From NCBI GenBank assembly GCA_002431345.1, contig DJEN01000036.1, positions 1 to 62,347 of the forward strand: 62,347 nucleotides of DNA. Reading direction: 5' to 3'. The notes under the pieces were generated by a model that was not told where the DNA came from, did no database searches, and saw only the letters and a list, made by a program, of their open reading frames with translations. A program made the translations under genes and the position numbers. Below, piece after piece: positions 58,220-62,347 of the stretch (the first letter of the stretch is position 1; every line of letters starts with the position of its first letter). The DNA is from Megasphaera sp. UBA5897 (GTDB taxonomy: Bacteria > Bacillota > Negativicutes > Veillonellales > Megasphaeraceae).

Positions 58220-58615
58220 ATGGAATTAAAATACGTAAAAGGCAACTATATGGATGAAATCATGTTTGAAGGCAAACCGGTATTATTTACCTTAGAAGGA
58301 TTAGCTGAAGGCAACGATGCAGAAGCTCGCCGCTATAGTGAAGAAATATGGAATTGGGTATTGGCCCATCGGTCCCGCGTGATGGCACATGCGCCATTGA
58401 TTGCGAACTTTAAAAACAAAAAATGGCGGGCTGACGGCGAACGGGAAGTAACGGCAGAAGAAATACGCAGTTACTTAAAACGCATCAATTCGGTATATGT
58501 TACTTATAAAGGCGGCTTTGATATTTTTTTTGATACCAATGACGTGTTCCGCGAACGGTCCATTGTCGTAAGCATGGGAAAAAACTTTGTCTTTGAAGGG
58601 TTTAAGCTTCTTTGA
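58220..58615 (+). CDS. DUF2262-like protein
   Basis: The 131-residue soluble protein has the look of DUF2262: a Trp-containing segment (KKWRADGEREVTAEEI), then SVYVTYKGGFDIFFDTNDVFRERSIVVSMG (read in parts), where the FDIFFDTNDVF..RSIVVS pattern resembles the family core. No catalytic residues are known for it. The start ATG follows GGGGAGGTTCATTCTAT. It lies 65 bases before the SCIFF gene in the same orientation. Function unknown. Confidence 0.68.
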   Translation: MELKYVKGNYMDEIMFEGKPVLFTLEGLAEGNDAEARRYSEEIWNWVLAHRSRVMAHAPLIANFKNKKWRADGEREVTAEEIRSYLKRINSVYVTYKGGFDIFFDTNDVFRERSIVVSMGKNFVFEGFKLL

Positions 58616-58679
58616 TATATTGTCGAATGCAGTCTTATGTGGTAAAATAAGACTAATCTTGACAGTGAGGTGAAAGAGA

Positions 58680-58820
58680 ATGGCAAAACATATCATTACG
58701 ATTAACACAGAATCGATTCAGAAAACAACACAGCATGCTGGTTGCAGCGAATGCCAGACATCCTGCCAGTCCGCTTGCAAAACATCTTGCACAGTTGGCA
58801 ACCAGGTCTGCACAAAATAA
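58680..58820 (+). CDS. scfA: SCIFF ribosomally made peptide precursor (six cysteines)
   Basis: The 46-residue peptide has a leader (MAKHIITINTESIQKTTQHAG) and a core with exactly six cysteines (positions 22, 25, 29, 33, 37, 44), including the strongly conserved SCQSACKTSCTVGNQ. This matches the SCIFF family (six cysteines in forty-five residues) of Clostridia and relatives. It is modified by the radical SAM enzyme downstream to form thioether bridges. The start ATG follows GTGAGGTGAAAGAG. The gene is short and easily missed. A hairpin at 58838-58870 separates it from the maturase, which favours more peptide than enzyme. Confidence 0.95.
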   Translation: MAKHIITINTESIQKTTQHAGCSECQTSCQSACKTSCTVGNQVCTK

Positions 58821-58837
58821 TGAGTAATTGAGGGGAC

Positions 58838-58870
58838 ACCCTTTACCGTGAGGTAAAGGGTATTCTTTTT
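58838..58870 (+). terminator. Intercistronic terminator between scfA and scfB
   Basis: The stem ACCCTTTACC / GGTAAAGGGT with a GTGA loop is followed by ATTCTTTTT. Partial termination here would lower maturase relative to peptide. Confidence 0.75.
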
Positions 58871-58883
58871 GTATGGAGGAACT

Positions 58884-60320
58884 ATGGCTTATACAATCAA
58901 ACCGATGATTCATAAATACTGTCAACACGGTACGTATATGCTGCTCGATGTCAACAGCGGCATTATTAACGTAATCGATAAAATTACCTATGATGTCCTG
59001 GACGTCTATGACGGCACCAACAAAGATGCTGTATACCGGACATTTGCTGATACATACAGCAAGCAAGAACTTGAAGAAACACTCGCCGAATTGGACGAAC
59101 TGATTGCCAAAGAAATGCTCTTTGCGCCGATGGCTGAAAACTTTAAGGTAGTGGCAGAAGAAGAACCGATTATCAAATCGCTTTGTCTGAACATTGCCCA
59201 TGACTGCAACCTGCGCTGCAAATATTGCTTTGCGTCCCAAGGCGATTACGACACGCACAAACGGGAACTCATGAGTTTTGACGTTGCCAAGCATGCCGTC
59301 GATTTGCTCATCAAAAGCACGGAAGGCAAACGGCAGCACTGCGAAATTGACTTCTTTGGCGGCGAACCGCTCATGAACTTTGGCGTTGTTAAACAGACTA
59401 TAGAATACATTCGCCAGCAGGAAAAGATTCACGACAAAGTATTTAAACTGTCTTTGACGACTAACGGCATGCTTCTCGATCCGGCCAAAGTCAAATACTT
59501 GACGGAAAACCACATCAGCCTTATTTTGAGCCTGGACGGCCGACCGGAAATACACAACCGCATGCGTCCTGATGCAGGCGGCCGTGATTCTTATGATACG
59601 TGTGCCAAAAACCAGGTCTATGCGGCAAAACACCGCAACGGTGAAGAATATTACGTCCGCGGCACTTATACCAAATACAACCTGGACTTTACAAAAGATG
59701 TCGAACACATGGCAGACCTAGGCTTTGAAGGCCTGTCGATGGAACCGGTAGTAGGGGACGATTTGTCTTATGCCATTACGGAAGACGATTTGCCGCGTAT
59801 TTTTAAAGAATATGACACATTGGCAGAATTTTATCTCCAGCGCATGGACGAAGGCCGTCCGTTTATTTACTACCACTTCATCATGGATTTGTACCGCGGG
59901 CCCTGCATTGCCAAACGGCTGCGCGGCTGCGGCGCCGGCCATGAATACATGTGCGTCGTCCCCAACGGTGACATCTATCCGTGCCATCAATTTGTCGGCC
60001 AGGACGAATATGTCATCGGCAACGTCTATGACGGCGTGACCGATACCAAACTGCCTGCTTTGTTCCGGGACATGCATGTCCTCAACAAGCCGATTTGCTG
60101 TGACTGCTGGGCCAAATTTTTCTGCAGCGGCGGCTGTCATGCCAACAACATCAAATACGGCGGCAATATTCAGACGCCGTACGATTTGAGCTGCCGCATC
60201 CAAAAGAAGCGGATTGAATGTGCTATGTATATTCAGGCAGTACTGGCTATGCGCGGCCAGAAAGCCCGCCTTTTTGGTGATGTTTCACAAGACTGCGAAG
60301 GATGCGGCTCATGTGAATAA
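58884..60320 (+). CDS. scfB: SCIFF maturase, radical SAM/SPASM thioether-bridge enzyme
   Basis: The 478-residue enzyme links cysteine sulfur to alpha carbons in the SCIFF peptide. An N-terminal RiPP-recognition-like region (about 1-90) precedes the radical SAM CxxxCxxC motif (C108, C112, C115 in HDCNLRCKYC). The SPASM/twitch region has CGAGHEYMCVVPNGDIYPCHQF, CCDCWAKFFCSGGCHANN (in parts) and a terminal CEGCGSC, enough for auxiliary Fe-S clusters. The start is the ATG at 58884, four bases after GGAGG. Its stop overlaps a small membrane protein gene. Confidence 0.94.
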   Translation: MAYTIKPMIHKYCQHGTYMLLDVNSGIINVIDKITYDVLDVYDGTNKDAVYRTFADTYSKQELEETLAELDELIAKEMLFAPMAENFKVVAEEEPIIKSLCLNIAHDCNLRCKYCFASQGDYDTHKRELMSFDVAKHAVDLLIKSTEGKRQHCEIDFFGGEPLMNFGVVKQTIEYIRQQEKIHDKVFKLSLTTNGMLLDPAKVKYLTENHISLILSLDGRPEIHNRMRPDAGGRDSYDTCAKNQVYAAKHRNGEEYYVRGTYTKYNLDFTKDVEHMADLGFEGLSMEPVVGDDLSYAITEDDLPRIFKEYDTLAEFYLQRMDEGRPFIYYHFIMDLYRGPCIAKRLRGCGAGHEYMCVVPNGDIYPCHQFVGQDEYVIGNVYDGVTDTKLPALFRDMHVLNKPICCDCWAKFFCSGGCHANNIKYGGNIQTPYDLSCRIQKKRIECAMYIQAVLAMRGQKARLFGDVSQDCEGCGSCE

Positions 60321-60507
60321 GCTGAAAGGTGCCTTGTCTGCTGTCGTCATCCTGTATTTGTTGTATGCTGTCATCAAAGACGGCATGACGCCGTTTTTGA
60401 TGGTCATCTTGGCGGCGGCTGTCGTCGTCGGTGCCATGCAGCTTTGGATGCACACGGCATCCTATCAAAACTATAAAGAAAAGCAGCGGCGTATGGATAA
60501 AAAATAA
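60313..60507 (+). CDS. Small membrane protein coupled to the SCIFF maturase
   Basis: The 64-residue protein is mostly hydrophobic with two predicted membrane segments (ALSAVVILYLLYAVI and PFLMVILAAAVVVGAM) and a basic C-terminus. The start is a GTG at 60313 inside the end of the maturase gene, about ten bases after GAAGGATG; a longer frame would overlap the maturase by over 100 bases. Overlap with scfB implies coupled translation. In Clostridia SCIFF genes are often followed by other membrane proteins, so a role in peptide placement is conceivable. Family unknown. Confidence 0.65.
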   Translation: MNKLKGALSAVVILYLLYAVIKDGMTPFLMVILAAAVVVGAMQLWMHTASYQNYKEKQRRMDKK

Positions 60508-60526
60508 GTTGCTGCCTGCTGCAAAC

Positions 60527-60570
60527 TGTGTGCGCTTTGCCTGTATAGCTATGAGGCGGCGCACCTTTTT
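60527..60570 (+). terminator. Terminator of the SCIFF unit
   Basis: GTGTGCGC...GCCT pairs imperfectly with AGGC...GCGCACC, followed by TTTTT. Confidence 0.65.
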
Positions 60571-60664
60571 GCTGTAACGGGAAAACTCTGTTTTGGCATA
60601 TATATAGTTACTTGCATGTAAAGCATAGATGTATAACAAATAACTAAAAATAAAACAATAAAAA

Positions 60665-60730
60665 AATACCAATAAGGTTGACTTTATGGGACGGTTGGAG
60701 TATCCTTAGTGTAGTCAAAAAGTATACTTT
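60665..60730 (+). promoter_or_regulatory. suf promoter with possible Rrf2/IscR-type operator and palindrome
   Basis: TTGACT (60678-60683) and TATCCT (60701-60706) are spaced by 17 bases. Just upstream ATACC-N5-GGTTG (60665-60679) resembles an IscR-like half-site pair overlapping the -35. Downstream, AAAGTATACTTT (60719-60730) is a perfect palindrome near the transcription start. The assignment is by inspection only. Confidence 0.4.
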
Positions 60731-60773
60731 AATATTGAGAATCAAGATTAAAGACGTAATATAGGAGTGAATG

Positions 60774-61523
60774 ATGATGAGTGAATTGATTAGAGTGGAA
60801 GGCTTGAAAGTCGCCGTCGAAGGAAAAGAAATCCTCAAAGGCTTGGACTTGACCATTAATACAGGGGAAACCCATGTTATCATGGGGTCCAACGGTGCCG
60901 GCAAATCGACATTGTTCAATGCGATTATGGGCAACCCCAAATATGTAGTAACTGAAGGCAAGATTTTCTTTGAAGGTAATGATATTACCCATGCGCCGGT
61001 CAACGAACGTGCCAAAGCCGGTATTTTTATGGCTTTTCAGGCGCCGATTGCCGTACAGGGGATTTCTGTCGAAAACTTTATTCGCAATGCCAAGAGCACA
61101 GTCAGCGGCCAGACGCAGCGTATTATGCCGTTCCGTAAAAAACTGCATAAACAAATGGATCAGCTGAAAATGGATCGTTCCTATGCATCCCGCTACGTCA
61201 ACGACGGCTTTTCCGGCGGCGAACGTAAAAAAACAGAAATTTTGCAGATGTGCATGCTCGAACCCAAACTGACCATGCTGGATGAAATTGACTCCGGCTT
61301 GGACGTCGATGCTGTCCGCATTGTTTCTGAAACAGTATCTCAGTACCACAACGAAACCAATTCTATTTTGGTCATTACGCACCACAGCGAAATTTTGCAG
61401 GATTTAAAACCTGATTTTGTCCACGTCCTTATTGACGGCAAAATCGTAAAAACCGGCGATGCATCATTGATTCAGGAAATCGAAGCCAATGGCTATGATG
61501 CATTTAAAGAACAGGCTAAATAG
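60774..61523 (+). CDS. sufC: SufC, Fe-S cluster assembly ATPase
   Basis: The 249-residue ABC-type ATPase works with SufB and SufD to build Fe-S clusters. Walker A GSNGAGKST, the signature FSGGERKKTEILQM and Walker B LTMLDEIDSGLD are intact, with the SufC-specific DEIDSGLDVDA. Three consecutive ATG codons start at 60771; the second is chosen because it gives six bases of spacing from AGGAG, and the third is also possible. It is followed 12 bases later by sufB. Confidence 0.94.
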   Translation: MMSELIRVEGLKVAVEGKEILKGLDLTINTGETHVIMGSNGAGKSTLFNAIMGNPKYVVTEGKIFFEGNDITHAPVNERAKAGIFMAFQAPIAVQGISVENFIRNAKSTVSGQTQRIMPFRKKLHKQMDQLKMDRSYASRYVNDGFSGGERKKTEILQMCMLEPKLTMLDEIDSGLDVDAVRIVSETVSQYHNETNSILVITHHSEILQDLKPDFVHVLIDGKIVKTGDASLIQEIEANGYDAFKEQAK

Positions 61524-61535
61524 GAGGCACGCAAC

Positions 61536-62347
61536 ATGGCTGATGAAAAAAAGATAGCCGAAGAAAAGCTGGCTGCAGAAAAAGAAAAAATCGAATCATT
61601 TACGGATTTCGGCAATATGTACAACTTCAAAAAAGATTTTAAATATGCATATAAAACCAATGCAGGCTTGACACCGGATATTGTGCGGGAAATTTCCGAA
61701 AAGAAAAATGAACCGCAGTGGATGCTGGATTTCCGCCTCAAGTCATTGGATTTATTCTATAAAATGGACTACCCGGACTGGGGTCCCGATATCAGCGAAC
61801 TGGACATGAACAACATCGTTACGTATGTCCGCCCAAACGCGCAGATGAAAGCCGACTGGAACGATGTACCCGACGATATCAAAGATACTTTCGACCGCTT
61901 GGGGATTCCGGAAGCCGAAAAAACATCTCTTTCCGGTGTCGGCGCCCAGTATGACTCCGAAGTTGTGTACCACAGCATTCAGGATGAACTGGTACAGCAG
62001 GGCGTCATCTATACAGATTTTGATACGGCACTGAAAAAATACGAAGACATCGTCAAAGCCCATTTTATGAAATTGGTGCCGCCGACAGACCATAAATTTG
62101 CGGCACTGCACGGGGCTGTCTGGTCCGGCGGCTCGTATGTATACGTACCGGCAGGCGTAGACGTATCTATTCCGCTGCAAAGCTATTTCCGTCTCAACGC
62201 ACCGGGCGCAGGCCAGTTTGAACATACGATGATTATTGTCGAAAAAGGCGCGAAAGTACACTTCATCGAAGGCTGTTCCGCACCGAAATACAACGTAGCC
62301 AACCTGCATGCCGGCTGTGTAGAACTGTTTATCGGCGATGACGCTAC
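61536..62347 (+). CDS. sufB: SufB, Fe-S cluster scaffold (partial, runs off the window)
   Basis: About 270 residues of SufB are visible, with no stop before the window ends. Family segments are SEKKNEPQWMLDFRLKSLD, DWGPDISELDMNNI, AALHGAVWSGGSYVYVPAGV (read in part) and IEGCSAPKYNVANLHAGCVEL. The start ATG at 61536 follows AGGAGGCACGCAAC. SufB with SufC forms the core scaffold. The order sufC-sufB suggests a suf operon continuing beyond the window; the several Fe-S enzymes here (ScfB, Nth, possibly LarE) would depend on it. Confidence 0.95.
   Translation, partial: MADEKKIAEEKLAAEKEKIESFTDFGNMYNFKKDFKYAYKTNAGLTPDIVREISEKKNEPQWMLDFRLKSLDLFYKMDYPDWGPDISELDMNNIVTYVRPNAQMKADWNDVPDDIKDTFDRLGIPEAEKTSLSGVGAQYDSEVVYHSIQDELVQQGVIYTDFDTALKKYEDIVKAHFMKLVPPTDHKFAALHGAVWSGGSYVYVPAGVDVSIPLQSYFRLNAPGAGQFEHTMIIVEKGAKVHFIEGCSAPKYNVANLHAGCVELFIGDDA

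Noticed and set aside
58653..59708. A 351-codon open frame on the minus strand opposite the SCIFF maturase
   Set aside because: Antisense to a clear radical SAM gene and to the SCIFF peptide; rich in Phe/His/Cys as expected for a shadow.
1..62347. CRISPR arrays, insertion sequences, prophage or integrase genes
   Set aside because: No regularly spaced repeats, transposase, recombinase or phage-structure motifs were seen on either strand.

Overview
The window reads as chromosome of a diderm Firmicute of the class Negativicutes, most likely a Megasphaera-like member of the Veillonellales. Firmicute signs are strong AGGAGG-type ribosome sites, sigma-A promoters, a CIRCE operator, the rimP-nusA-ylxR-ylxQ-infB-rbfA order, FloA/NfeD and a SCIFF peptide. 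Outer-membrane signs are a TpsB/FhaC-type transporter, a type Va autotransporter ending in a beta-barrel, and SLH proteins of the kind that tether the Negativicute envelope to peptidoglycan. No phage, transposon, integrase or CRISPR array was seen.

Layout. 1-3.3 kb: the tail of an unknown gene, a TpsB transporter and a convergent membrane-anchored purple-acid-phosphatase-like enzyme. 3.4-8.2 kb: a class III aminotransferase, a cytidylate-kinase-like protein and an 870-residue fusion of an APC amino-acid permease to a degenerate iron-alcohol-dehydrogenase-like domain. 8.3-12.3 kb: an NfeD-FloA membrane-organisation operon with two unknown proteins and an alpha/beta hydrolase. 12.4-16.2 kb: RarD, a second APC permease and an asparaginase. 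16.3-18.6 kb: two paralogous secreted SLH proteins. 18.6-25.3 kb: a HAD phosphatase, a large anchored protein of unknown function and a P1B-type ATPase operon with two HMA-like proteins and a 70-residue membrane protein. 25.4-31.0 kb: a Cof phosphatase, an EamA transporter, a phosphohexomutase and CIRCE-controlled htpG. 31.0-33.8 kb: the autotransporter, whose promoter contains a run of ten G.

34.1-39.3 kb: zinc-ribbon membrane protein, polA, mutM, coaE, lytic transglycosylase and tRNA-Leu(CAG). 39.3-47.9 kb: an unknown protein, then the translation/RNA operon rimP-nusA-rnpM-ylxQ-infB-rbfA-nrnA-truB-ribF. 48-52.9 kb: two tandem paralogous aminotransferases and a split transketolase. 52.9-58.6 kb: EamA transporter, pncB, ADP-ribosylglycohydrolase-like protein, larE, nth and a DUF2262-like protein. 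58.7-60.5 kb: the SCIFF peptide, its radical SAM maturase and a 64-residue membrane protein. 60.7 kb to the end: sufC and the start of sufB.

The observations I rate highest are: (1) a G10 tract between the -35 and a -10-like element of the autotransporter gene, which looks like a phase-variable promoter; (2) the permease/pseudo-dehydrogenase fusion beside an aminotransferase and a kinase-like gene; (3) the P1B-ATPase operon, with Ser-Cys in place of the usual Cys-Pro motif and stand-alone HMA-like and small membrane partners; (4) three metabolic genes with a terminator-like hairpin between promoter and ribosome site; (5) two families of repeated terminator-like intergenic elements. All function calls come from reading motifs by eye; no database search was run.
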